DNA from: a virus
Length of the DNA stretch: 64,000 bases
Strand: one strand, 5' to 3'
Virus record (IMG/VR): IMGVR_UViG_3300025122_005608
Coordinates: 1-64,000 of that record
Positions 31,831-39,878 of the stretch are shown here, in pieces. The translations under genes were made by a program, and so were the position numbers. Position 1 is the first letter of the stretch, and every line of letters begins with the position of its first letter. The notes under the pieces were generated by a model. It was not told the DNA's origin, did not search any database, and saw only the letters and a list, made by a program, of their open reading frames with translations.

Positions 31831-32658
31831 ATGATAGGTGTTGTAGGACGCGGATTTGTGGGCACAGCCGTTTATGAAGGGTTTAAGAAACATTACCCGG
31901 TAGAAACATACGATAAATATAGAGAATCTAGTTGTCAATCATTAGAAGAATTGTGTTCGAAAACTAATTTTATTTTTATATGTGTGCCAACTCCCATGAA
32001 AAGGGATGGTTCGTGTGATTTGCGGATTGTGGATAATGTCATTTCGGAGATTGAATCGTTTGGAAATGAGAAGATTTTAATTTTGAAATCGACGGTCCCA
32101 CCAGGCACAACTGCAGCTTTAAATAATTATTATAAAAATGTGAAAATTGTTTTTAATCCTGAATTCTTAACAGAAGCCAATCATTTAGAGGATTTTAAAA
32201 ATCAAAATAGAATAATTATTGGTGGTCCACGCCCATATTCCACCAAGGTTAAAACTTTATTTAAAAAAGCATTTTCAACTATTCCTATTATTAAAACCCA
32301 CTCTACGATTGCTGAAACGGTTAAGTATTTTTTGAATTGTTTCTTGGCCACAAAAGTGAGTTTCGCAAATGAAATGAAAAATTATTGTGATTCAATTGAG
32401 GTCGATTATGATAAGGTAGTGGAATATGCCTTATATGATGAGAGAATAGGAAAAACGCATTTACACGCCCCAGGACCAGATGGAAAATTGGGGTTCGGAG
32501 GATCGTGTTTTCCGAAAGATGTGAATGCTTTGATTTATGAAATGGAAAAACAAGATTTAAACCCCACTATCTTGAAAGCCATATGGGATCAGAATCTGAG
32601 ACTGCGCCCCGAAAAAGATTGGGAACGGCTTAAAGGACGAGCGGTTACATATGAATAA
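31831..32658 (+). CDS. UDP-glucose/GDP-mannose dehydrogenase-like, short
   Basis: 275 residues. NAD-binding loop GVVGRGFVGTAVY, KSTVPPGTT, NPEFLTEANHLEDF, and the catalytic Cys226 in GFGGSCFPKD. The family is normally about 390-440 residues with a third UDP-binding domain; here the chain stops shortly after the central helix, so the C-terminal domain is missing. It may oxidise a different or unactivated substrate, or be assisted by another protein. Overlaps the next gene by eight bases. Confidence 0.82.
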   Translation: MIGVVGRGFVGTAVYEGFKKHYPVETYDKYRESSCQSLEELCSKTNFIFICVPTPMKRDGSCDLRIVDNVISEIESFGNEKILILKSTVPPGTTAALNNYYKNVKIVFNPEFLTEANHLEDFKNQNRIIIGGPRPYSTKVKTLFKKAFSTIPIIKTHSTIAETVKYFLNCFLATKVSFANEMKNYCDSIEVDYDKVVEYALYDERIGKTHLHAPGPDGKLGFGGSCFPKDVNALIYEMEKQDLNPTILKAIWDQNLRLRPEKDWERLKGRAVTYE

Positions 32659-33544
32659 AATTTTAGTAACTGGAGGTTGTGGGTTTGTTGGGAGCCACTT
32701 AGTAGACAAACTAGTAAAAATGGGTTATCATGTCTTGGTTATTGATGATTTATCGGCTGGTAAAAAGGAATATTGCAACTCTCACGCGGAATATATTTTT
32801 GGTGATTTTAAAGACGTTCTATCCAGCGCCGCCGCCGCTTCTGTTATAAAAGACAAAATGGGGGCGAATATCGATATCATTTTTCACCTCGCCGCCCAGG
32901 CCAGAATTCAGCCTAGTTTTGAGTGTGCTGCATATACATATGAAAACAATTCGTTTGGAACTATGACTGTTTGTGAATATGCTAGAAAAAATAAATGTAA
33001 GGTGGTATATGCTGGATCTAGTTCGTTCTATGGAGGCACATATTTAAACCCATATACTTTTTCTAAATGGCAGGGGGAAGAAATTTGTAAGATGTATTCT
33101 AAGGTATTTGAAGTTCCCACCGTTATCGCTAGATTTTTTAATGTATATGGCACGCGCAATCCTCTTATCGGGCAATACACACCGGTTATAGGGTTATTTG
33201 AGCAGCAGACTATTAACGGGGAACCTTTGACTATCGTGGGGGATGGGGAACAGCGCCGGGACTTTACTCATGTAGATGATATTTGTAGAGGGCTCATAGC
33301 ACTGTCCAAAGAAAAGTGGGTTGGTGATGTTTTTAATTTAGGTACAGGAACCAATTATTCTATAAAAGAAGTCGCTGATTTATTCGGTGGGCAAAAAAAA
33401 TATTTACCTTCCCGAACTGGAGAAAGTCAAGAAACTCTAGCTGACATATCCAAAACGATGGAAAAAACTAACTGGAATCCCCAGGTTAGGTTAACTGATT
33501 ATATTAAAATGTTTTTAGACGAAAATAAAAGGAGAATTAAATGA
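32651..33544 (+). CDS. NAD-dependent sugar-nucleotide epimerase/decarboxylase (SDR)
   Basis: 297 residues. GGCGFVGS (8-15) binds NAD; Tyr135-x3-Lys139 in NPYTFSK with AGSSSFYG upstream form the SDR catalytic set. GalE/UXS-like. Next to a UDP-glucose-dehydrogenase-like gene, so the pair could turn UDP-glucose into a uronic acid or pentose donor (inference). Last gene of the sugar island; stop overlaps the next start. Confidence 0.85.
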   Translation: MNKILVTGGCGFVGSHLVDKLVKMGYHVLVIDDLSAGKKEYCNSHAEYIFGDFKDVLSSAAAASVIKDKMGANIDIIFHLAAQARIQPSFECAAYTYENNSFGTMTVCEYARKNKCKVVYAGSSSFYGGTYLNPYTFSKWQGEEICKMYSKVFEVPTVIARFFNVYGTRNPLIGQYTPVIGLFEQQTINGEPLTIVGDGEQRRDFTHVDDICRGLIALSKEKWVGDVFNLGTGTNYSIKEVADLFGGQKKYLPSRTGESQETLADISKTMEKTNWNPQVRLTDYIKMFLDENKRRIK

Positions 33545-33756
33545 AATTTTCAGATCAAGCATTGGGTGCGATTATGATGTCTCTACAGAAGAGCCTTTTA
33601 GAGCAGAGCGATATTGTACCAGTTCTGCAGGGGTTTAAAATGAAAATGTCCCCAGAGGGAATTGTAGTTGTGAACCCGCCGCTCGTTAAATTAAATGAAG
33701 AAACAACTTCTTCCATAGAAGAAGCTGCGCAAACCATGGAAGAAGAGAATGCCTAA
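33541..33756 (+). CDS. Small conserved-looking phage protein, unknown
   Basis: 71 residues, good Shine-Dalgarno (AAAGGAG). N-terminal helix FSDQALGAIMMSLQKSLLEQ, a strand-turn IVPVLQGFKMKMSPEGIVVVNPP, and an acidic tail. No known domain. It begins the regulatory stretch leading to the sigma factor and overlaps the zinc-ribbon gene by eight bases. Confidence 0.65.
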   Translation: MKFSDQALGAIMMSLQKSLLEQSDIVPVLQGFKMKMSPEGIVVVNPPLVKLNEETTSSIEEAAQTMEEENA

Positions 33757-34006
33757 ATACACTTATCGGTGTGATGAGTGCGAAAAGGTATTTGAAGTGG
33801 TTCACTCAATAACTAAGAAATTAGAAAGTTGTGAAGAATGTGACGGCCTGTTGGTTAGAATACCCTCAGTTCTGTTTATTATACCAGGCCATACAAAGAC
33901 CGTTTCCCCCCACAAGGTGGGAGATTTGGTAAGAAATCACATTGAGGAAACTAAAAATGAGCTTCGAAAAGAGAAAGAGAGAATAAGTTCTGAGGAATAC
34001 AAATGA
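33749..34006 (+). CDS. FmdB-type zinc-ribbon protein (second copy)
   Basis: 85 residues. PKYTYRCDECEKVFEVVHS at the start and CEEC near residue 30 give a four-Cys ribbon like that at 4680; the two proteins share the opening pattern Y-x-Y-x-C-x2-C-x3-F. The C-terminal half here is a charged helix (IEETKNELRKEKERISS). Its closeness to the sigma factor suggests a transcription role, by analogy with small zinc proteins that contact RNA polymerase. Confidence 0.78.
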   Translation: MPKYTYRCDECEKVFEVVHSITKKLESCEECDGLLVRIPSVLFIIPGHTKTVSPHKVGDLVRNHIEETKNELRKEKERISSEEYK

Positions 34007-34329
34007 TTATTTCATTATCAATACTGTTATGTCTGAGTATTGCGGCGAATGTACTATTAGTGTGGTACATTAAAAAAATGTTAAAAGAGCTGATTTTTAC
34101 GTCGGATAATGTTTTGCAGCTGCGAGTTTCTATGGGTGACTTTGCCTCTCATTTAGAGGGGGTACAGAGTCAAGAAACTTATTATGGTGACCCCACCATC
34201 GAAGGGTTGATCAAACACTCTAAAGAGATTGTGGAAGAAATAAAAGATTTTGAAGACATCTATTCTTTAAGTCAGCAAGAAGCTCCACAAGACTTATTTG
34301 GCGAAGAGGAACATGGCCCAGAAAACTAA
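34003..34329 (+). CDS. Membrane-anchored small acidic protein
   Basis: 108 residues, ATGA overlap with the zinc ribbon. Residues 1-25 (MIISLSILLCLSIAANVLLVWY) form a transmembrane segment; the remainder is an acidic cytoplasmic helix-rich part ending in EEEHGPEN. Family unknown. Overlaps the sigma factor gene by 17 bases, so the two are translationally linked; anchoring something to the membrane is the simplest idea. Confidence 0.68.
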   Translation: MIISLSILLCLSIAANVLLVWYIKKMLKELIFTSDNVLQLRVSMGDFASHLEGVQSQETYYGDPTIEGLIKHSKEIVEEIKDFEDIYSLSQQEAPQDLFGEEEHGPEN

Positions 34330-34996
34330 AAAAAATTATTATTTTACACAAGTACATGAAAACGCAATAATTCAATATGCCTCATCGGTTGATAGAGAAC
34401 TGAGAACAGAATTGTATATTGAGTATATTGGACCCGCTTTTAGCGAAATGGTAGACAAAATAATTTATACTTATAAATTTACGAATCTCCCAAACGTTGA
34501 TGTTCTCAAAGATGAATGCAAAATCTGGCTCACAACAATATTAGAGAAATATGACCCTAATCGAGGCTCCAAAGCGTTCTCTTATTTCAGCGTTATTACT
34601 AAAAATTGGTTTATCCACAAAGTTAAAAAGAATTCTCAACAGACCAAGCGCGAAGTTAAATATGATGATATAACAAAGGATTTGGAGCAAGAACATCTGT
34701 CTACGCACAATTCATATGAAAGGGACAGGGAAGAGCAAGAATTTTGGTTATACTTGTGGAAAGAGATTGATCGATGGGGTGAAGATAAGTTAAAACCCAA
34801 TGAAGAAAGAGTGTTAAAAGCGGTTAGAATTCTTTTAGAGCATTCGGATGAGATTGAGATTTTTAACAAAAAGGCCGTTTATCTTTATTTGCGGGAACTA
34901 ACGGGCCTCAACACCAAGCAAGTTGTCAACAATCTTAATAAGCTGCGCGTTAAATACAGATATTTCAAAAAAAATTGGCTTGACGGAAAGATATAA
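34313..34996 (+). CDS. gp55-like late sigma factor
   Basis: 227 residues from ATG 34313 (AGAGGA just upstream). Shows the sigma-region-2-like sequence of T4-type late factors: IWLTTILEKYDPNRGSKAFSYFSVITKNWFIHKVKKN (residues about 75-110, quoted in part), equivalent to the AF-Y-I motif of gp55, which contacts the core polymerase and -10 DNA. A charged helical C-terminus follows. Expected to direct host RNA polymerase to late promoters of the virion genes that begin just downstream. Confidence 0.75.
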   Translation: MAQKTKKNYYFTQVHENAIIQYASSVDRELRTELYIEYIGPAFSEMVDKIIYTYKFTNLPNVDVLKDECKIWLTTILEKYDPNRGSKAFSYFSVITKNWFIHKVKKNSQQTKREVKYDDITKDLEQEHLSTHNSYERDREEQEFWLYLWKEIDRWGEDKLKPNEERVLKAVRILLEHSDEIEIFNKKAVYLYLRELTGLNTKQVVNNLNKLRVKYRYFKKNWLDGKI

Positions 34997-35012
34997 AAAA
35001 GTTTCTTTTTTT

Positions 35013-35020
35013 CTATTTAC
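35013..35020 (+). promoter_or_regulatory. CTATTTA motif before the first virion-region gene
   Basis: CTATTTAC lies four bases before the ATG at 35024, after a T-rich run. The same CTATTTA core occurs before the gp25 and gp6 genes. If it is a late -10 element here, the transcript would start very near the ATG. There is no Shine-Dalgarno in this gap, consistent with a leaderless message or with coupling from upstream. Confidence 0.35.
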
Positions 35021-35023
35021 AAT

Positions 35024-35320
35024 ATGAAGAAAGAACTTAAAAATCTCGATGCCTATCTTCAAGATGCAATCCAAAATATCGAAGAAGACAGGGCTATAAC
35101 CAAAATGCTACTTCTAGATGCGGTACAATATGTTAAAAACTCCAAAGATAATCACAAGGATATAGGAAATATTGCCGCCAAATACGTTGAAACTCTCCAA
35201 AGGTCTAATGAGCAATTAGTAAAAATCGCTTCGTTGCTGCAAAAAAGAAGGGTAGAAACTCAAAATTTATCAGATAACGATAAAAATAAACTTTTTGATG
35301 TAATAAAGGAGATCTCATAA
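35024..35320 (+). CDS. Small helical protein, unknown
   Basis: 98 residues, almost entirely helical and charged (LDAYLQDAIQNIEEDRAITK, VETLQRSNEQLVKIASLLQK). No ribosome-binding sequence is seen upstream, so the exact start is less sure. It ends just before the lytic hub gene and may be a chaperone or structural partner for it. Confidence 0.6.
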   Translation: MKKELKNLDAYLQDAIQNIEEDRAITKMLLLDAVQYVKNSKDNHKDIGNIAAKYVETLQRSNEQLVKIASLLQKRRVETQNLSDNDKNKLFDVIKEIS

Positions 35321-35321
35321 A

Positions 35322-38300
35322 ATGGCCAACCCCACCCCCCCAACCACTCCTCCAGCCTCTCCGGGGGCAAATTTAACTAACCTAGGTTTTGGTACTCTTA
35401 ACGATATAGGCAAACCAATTGGGGGCAATCGTCAGAGGCAAGATTCAAGCCAGACTTTTATGGATGCCGTCGCAGGCGCCGCCGATAATCAATATGGCCT
35501 TAACGCGATAAATAATACGGGCCCGTATAAAGCAGTTGTTTTACGTATTGTTACGCCCGGGGGCGCAGACCCCGCACCGATTGCTGGTGGTTGGCTCTGG
35601 GGTACTGGAATGCCGGATCCTCCTGTGTTGGTGCGGGTAAAAGCTAGAATTCCAGAAATTCATGCAGCGTTGCCCATTCCGGAGAGTCTTGCCCCCGGGG
35701 AAGGGCCACATCAACGCATTATTGATATGTATCCCACATTCGTGGCTCAGACAACCGATTTGACACCGGATGGTGTTGCGGTGGGAGATATTGTTTATGT
35801 TGATTTTGGGAACAAAAACAAATGGACTGATCCTATATTAGTACGATATTTAAAAGGCACGAAACAGGGCGCCGGAGGCGCCGGTTCCGGCGATTGTTTC
35901 CGACCTACATCTGGCGGCGGCGGCTTGTCACCACCACCGGGAGACGCACTTCCCGGGTCTAACAAGGCAGCTGCTAATTCGGGATTGCCTCTTTTGCCGC
36001 GAAAAGCAGCTAGCGTGGAATCCGGTGAATTTAAATTTATAGAGGGCGAAAAAGGCGGCTTTGTTAATACTAAGGCGGCCTGGGGGAAGGCAATTGAAGC
36101 TGCGAAACTTCCTGGTAAATTTTGGCTAGGGTCTTTAGAAGGGAATAGCGAAGATGATAGTCACAAGTCAGAATCTAAAATGCGCGATACTATTATATTT
36201 GCACCAAATGTCACGGATGTAAGTTTTAAAGACGCAAAAGTGGAAGTTATTGTTTATTTGCATGATTTTAATGAATATGACGGCAAATCCTTTACAGAGA
36301 TAGCCAACACTCTCAAAAAAATGGCTATGGTAGGAAGAAATTTTGTTTTAGTTATGCCAGAATTGCCATGGAGTTCTAACACTTCTACGCCTAATGGAAG
36401 GACCGACGAGGGAATAGACGATTATAACGAGTGGTATGATAATGTGATGACAACGTTATCTACTATAACTGGCGGAACATTTGAAGATGGGTCGGAGAAA
36501 TTGTATGTTTCGGTTATGGCAAAGAACGCCGGCGCCTATGTTATAAGAAATTCATCGGACACCGATGAATTCCACGGAACTGGAATGGCATCCTCAGACG
36601 CTGCCCAGAGAATTGTAATGTCGATACCAAAAGGCGCCGGCGGGGATATTGTCCCGATAGACTTTGATGAATTGATTGATGAGTGGCAAGCAGAGATAGA
36701 TCCGGATGTAACTGAATGTGCTTTTCTGTGTCATACCTCAATGAAAGCACAAGTAGAATCAGAAATTCAAGATTTGAAAAATGATCTGGAAAGCGAAAAT
36801 CGCCATAATGTTATTCTTCAAGAAATTCAGGATAGCACTCCAATTACAGCAGAGGCTATCTTAACATGGGTCAATGTGGAAAAAGCAAAAGCCAAAGAAG
36901 AAGAAGAAGTCGAGGCTAAAAAAGAAGCTGATAAAACTCCTGTGACTGATAAAGAGGCAGCAGAGGCAGATAATTCCCCGAAGCCACCGGAAACCGATCC
37001 AGAGAACCCAGCGCCTCAACCCGACGCTCAAGCGCCGCCCCCTAAAGACCCTCCCACTCCCCCCTCGGAGACGCCAAAAAAATCAGCAACGGATCCCAAA
37101 GATGCTCCAACTATAAGTCCTGGAGTACCATGGCAAGAAAACCGAGTGAGGCTTAAAGAATATGGTGGGTCTTTGGTTGGGGCTGCTGCGGATGCCCTTC
37201 TTGTCAACATACCTGTAGAGTGGGTCACCAAGGCCAAGAAAGAAAAAGGCTTGAAACTTCACAAATTGGCCATGGCTCGTATGCAAGCAATACATGATGC
37301 CGGGAAGGAGGCGGGTCTGCAATTATTCGTATCAAGTGCGTGGAGAGAGCATAGGTGGAAAAGCTATGAGGATTACAAGAAAAAAGTAACAGCCGAATAC
37401 GGCTGGCCCGAGGGAAAGGACTGGAAGGCATATAATTCTCCTCATGAAAGCGGCTTGGCCGTCGATTGGGGCCCCCCATCGGGATTAGAACCTTTAAAAG
37501 CCACTATTTCAGCCCAAAAAAAGACCAAAGCTTTTGCATGGCTTAAAGAAAACGCACACCTGTTTGGACTTACACCGTACAAGAAAGAGCCATGGCACTG
37601 GGAAGTGCGACTCACCAAAGAAGCGTTTATGACTGGTGAAGAATTTGTGAACGTAGGAGAAATCCCTGCCTCATATAATGTTAGAGTTGATAGTTTGGGA
37701 ACCACCGACGCTCAGTTGCCTTCTGGTCCCGGATCCGGTGGTACTGGTGGCGGAAGCGGTGGAGGCGGAGGCGGAGCCAGTTGTCGCCGTCGTTCCGGCG
37801 GCGGAGGCGGAGGCCCATGGCCTTCTTCTGGTCCCGGCGCCTCTTTTGATAATGTGGGCTCCCCGGGGAAAGTAACCATCATACCGGGGCCAGCAATGCC
37901 CGCACGCCGCCATGCTGCCGGTAAAAGTTGGCCAAAGAGAGAGATGCCTTTAAAATTATATGTTGCACATGAAACGGCGGGCTGGCCGTGTCGGGACGGC
38001 AAGACATACGCCAAGAAGATGGGGTTGAATAACCCTAAATCTAGGTACCATGCTGATGCTGATTTAAAAGACCCATCGTATTGCCTTAATTGGAAAGCAG
38101 CTGGGTATGCGAAAAAACCAAAAGAATGCAAATCAAAAGCCAATAGCTTTGTTACTTATTGGACCGCTACCAACGGAGAAATAATACAAACAGGGCCGTT
38201 TACATCCCTGTGCTGGTCAGCAGGCCCGGTAAATGGTTTTGCGCAGGGTAATGAAGTTAGTAACAGGGTGCGCACCAAGAGTGTGCGCTCAGATGGCTCC

Positions 38301-38927
38301 GTAAAACTGGGGAGTCACATTCTTATCCGCCAGGATGACCAAGGGCACGTTCGATGTTTGTCAGGGTACGAAGGTAATGGCACCTACATGGGGAATTCAA
38401 ATGAAGCCTATATGATAGGCAGTCAAGCCCAGTGGGAAGCAACGTGGAATCATTTTGTGTGGATAGCTAGTGGTGCTGATGGAATAGAAGGTTCTGAGAT
38501 TATCCAAATGGCGATGGCTTTCCCAGCCGTCATGTCAGATGACTATTTTGGCTGGTCACGTACTCCCGTAGGTCTTTCTCCCGGAGGCAACGCTGGCCAT
38601 GGCGCATGGTGGAAGGCCCAAGGACAGAAAGATGATTGGAAAGGTGGGCTAGCCGCACATAATAATTGGTGTCATGCCGATGGGGCTTTTGGGGAATATT
38701 ATTGTTTGGGCCGCGCCATGGGATACAATGCCGATGATGCTTATTACACGGCTGTCGGCGCTCTATGTTCTATGGCTGGGAAAGGAAAGAATCACACCGG
38801 TCATGGTAAGAAATGTACCCGACATCCCGATGATGAATACAAACAAATGGGAAAAGACATTATGAGAGATGCGCCTCTGAGCCCGGCATATAATTCTCTT
38901 ACAGATGATGACTATTGGGGATGGTAA
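35322..38927 (+). CDS. Baseplate hub/spike lysin with two peptidoglycan hydrolase domains
   Basis: 1201 residues. Residues about 60-190 look like the OB-fold of T4 gp5/VgrG-type hubs (YKAVVLRIVTPGG, LVRVKARIP, VGDIVYVDFGN). About 230-470 is an extra domain with alpha/beta character (VIVYLHDFNEYDG, FVLVMPELPWSS). A Pro/Glu-rich linker follows. About 640-770 is an M15/VanY-type D,D-peptidase: SSAWR, SPHESGLAVDW near 706 and EPWHWEV near 757. A Gly-rich linker (803-843) leads to an amidase-like domain: LYVAHETAGW near 880 and AHNNWCHADG near 1112. It should sit at the tail tip and cut the cell wall during injection. Confidence 0.8.
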   Translation: MANPTPPTTPPASPGANLTNLGFGTLNDIGKPIGGNRQRQDSSQTFMDAVAGAADNQYGLNAINNTGPYKAVVLRIVTPGGADPAPIAGGWLWGTGMPDPPVLVRVKARIPEIHAALPIPESLAPGEGPHQRIIDMYPTFVAQTTDLTPDGVAVGDIVYVDFGNKNKWTDPILVRYLKGTKQGAGGAGSGDCFRPTSGGGGLSPPPGDALPGSNKAAANSGLPLLPRKAASVESGEFKFIEGEKGGFVNTKAAWGKAIEAAKLPGKFWLGSLEGNSEDDSHKSESKMRDTIIFAPNVTDVSFKDAKVEVIVYLHDFNEYDGKSFTEIANTLKKMAMVGRNFVLVMPELPWSSNTSTPNGRTDEGIDDYNEWYDNVMTTLSTITGGTFEDGSEKLYVSVMAKNAGAYVIRNSSDTDEFHGTGMASSDAAQRIVMSIPKGAGGDIVPIDFDELIDEWQAEIDPDVTECAFLCHTSMKAQVESEIQDLKNDLESENRHNVILQEIQDSTPITAEAILTWVNVEKAKAKEEEEVEAKKEADKTPVTDKEAAEADNSPKPPETDPENPAPQPDAQAPPPKDPPTPPSETPKKSATDPKDAPTISPGVPWQENRVRLKEYGGSLVGAAADALLVNIPVEWVTKAKKEKGLKLHKLAMARMQAIHDAGKEAGLQLFVSSAWREHRWKSYEDYKKKVTAEYGWPEGKDWKAYNSPHESGLAVDWGPPSGLEPLKATISAQKKTKAFAWLKENAHLFGLTPYKKEPWHWEVRLTKEAFMTGEEFVNVGEIPASYNVRVDSLGTTDAQLPSGPGSGGTGGGSGGGGGGASCRRRSGGGGGGPWPSSGPGASFDNVGSPGKVTIIPGPAMPARRHAAGKSWPKREMPLKLYVAHETAGWPCRDGKTYAKKMGLNNPKSRYHADADLKDPSYCLNWKAAGYAKKPKECKSKANSFVTYWTATNGEIIQTGPFTSLCWSAGPVNGFAQGNEVSNRVRTKSVRSDGSVKLGSHILIRQDDQGHVRCLSGYEGNGTYMGNSNEAYMIGSQAQWEATWNHFVWIASGADGIEGSEIIQMAMAFPAVMSDDYFGWSRTPVGLSPGGNAGHGAWWKAQGQKDDWKGGLAAHNNWCHADGAFGEYYCLGRAMGYNADDAYYTAVGALCSMAGKGKNHTGHGKKCTRHPDDEYKQMGKDIMRDAPLSPAYNSLTDDDYWGW

Positions 38928-38930
38928 AAA

Positions 38931-39866
38931 ATGAGTAGTCTTTTTAAAAAAGCGGTTTCTAAAGCTGGTTCAAATCCTAAAGTAAAAAAAATTCTAGATG
39001 CACAATCAACTGCCCAAAAGGTAAATAATAGTGGGATTGCGGGCGATGTAATATATGAGCCTATCCCCAATTTTCTTGAAACCCCTACTGATAAAGTCGT
39101 ACAGAATAAGCATAATTCCTGGATTGTTTTAGGTAGAGACAGAGTGGCTAGTAAAATGAGCGGATATGGAGGCAAGGGGGATACTCAAGCAGCGTCTATA
39201 GATATTGTAGCAGGTAGAATGGGAAGCGATGTGAGAGCTTCCACCCCAGAGGGCGACGATCTTTGGGTTAATCCTAATTTCAAAAAAGATGCAGCTAGGA
39301 TTTATATCAGCCAGAAATCGGATATAGATAAATATTTTGATTTAGCTGATGGTGTTGTTGGTAATGCCGTCACCAAGTCTGGCATTGCTTTAAAAGCAGA
39401 TGGCGTAAGAATAATCGGGCGAGAAGGAATTAAGCTTGTTACAAAGACCGATATGAAAAACTCACAAGGGAGTGAGATAAGAAATATTACTGGTATCGAT
39501 TTGATCGCTGGTAATGATGACGAAGATATGCAACCTCTGACGAAGGGCGCCAATTTAGTGGAAGCGTTGACAGCGTTGGTTGACCATGTGGACAACTTGA
39601 ATGGGATTGTAGACAGTTTACTAATGGCTCAGAATGAATTAAATGATGCGGTGACGACACACTATCACACCTCCCCCTTTTTCGCGGCACCCACATTACC
39701 GTCTGAAATAGTAATGTCTAAAGGTATGAGCACTATGGCTTCTCATCTCACCAAAACAAAAACTAGCCTATTTAAGCATAAAGTTAATTTAGAATTATTT
39801 AAAAATAACTTTCTTAATCAATCGGGCGGTAAATATATTAATAGTAGATACAACCACACCAACTAA
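38931..39866 (+). CDS. Spike-like baseplate protein with beta-helix region
   Basis: 311 residues. The N-terminal helix is basic. The centre has repeating short strands (SWIVLGRDRVAS, ASIDIVAGRMG, SGIALKADGVRIIGREGIKLV), as in gp5/VgrG-type beta-helical spikes. The C-terminal half is helical with a HYHTSPFF segment. Lying directly after the lytic hub, it is likely the central spike or hub cap. Exact T4 counterpart not identified. Confidence 0.65.
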   Translation: MSSLFKKAVSKAGSNPKVKKILDAQSTAQKVNNSGIAGDVIYEPIPNFLETPTDKVVQNKHNSWIVLGRDRVASKMSGYGGKGDTQAASIDIVAGRMGSDVRASTPEGDDLWVNPNFKKDAARIYISQKSDIDKYFDLADGVVGNAVTKSGIALKADGVRIIGREGIKLVTKTDMKNSQGSEIRNITGIDLIAGNDDEDMQPLTKGANLVEALTALVDHVDNLNGIVDSLLMAQNELNDAVTTHYHTSPFFAAPTLPSEIVMSKGMSTMASHLTKTKTSLFKHKVNLELFKNNFLNQSGGKYINSRYNHTN

Positions 39867-39878
39867 AAGGTTATCCGA

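Noticed and set aside
37670-37915. Long open frames on both strands across the Gly-rich linker of the hub protein.
   Set aside because: They are side effects of GC-rich, repetitive glycine codons; the linker fits the main frame.
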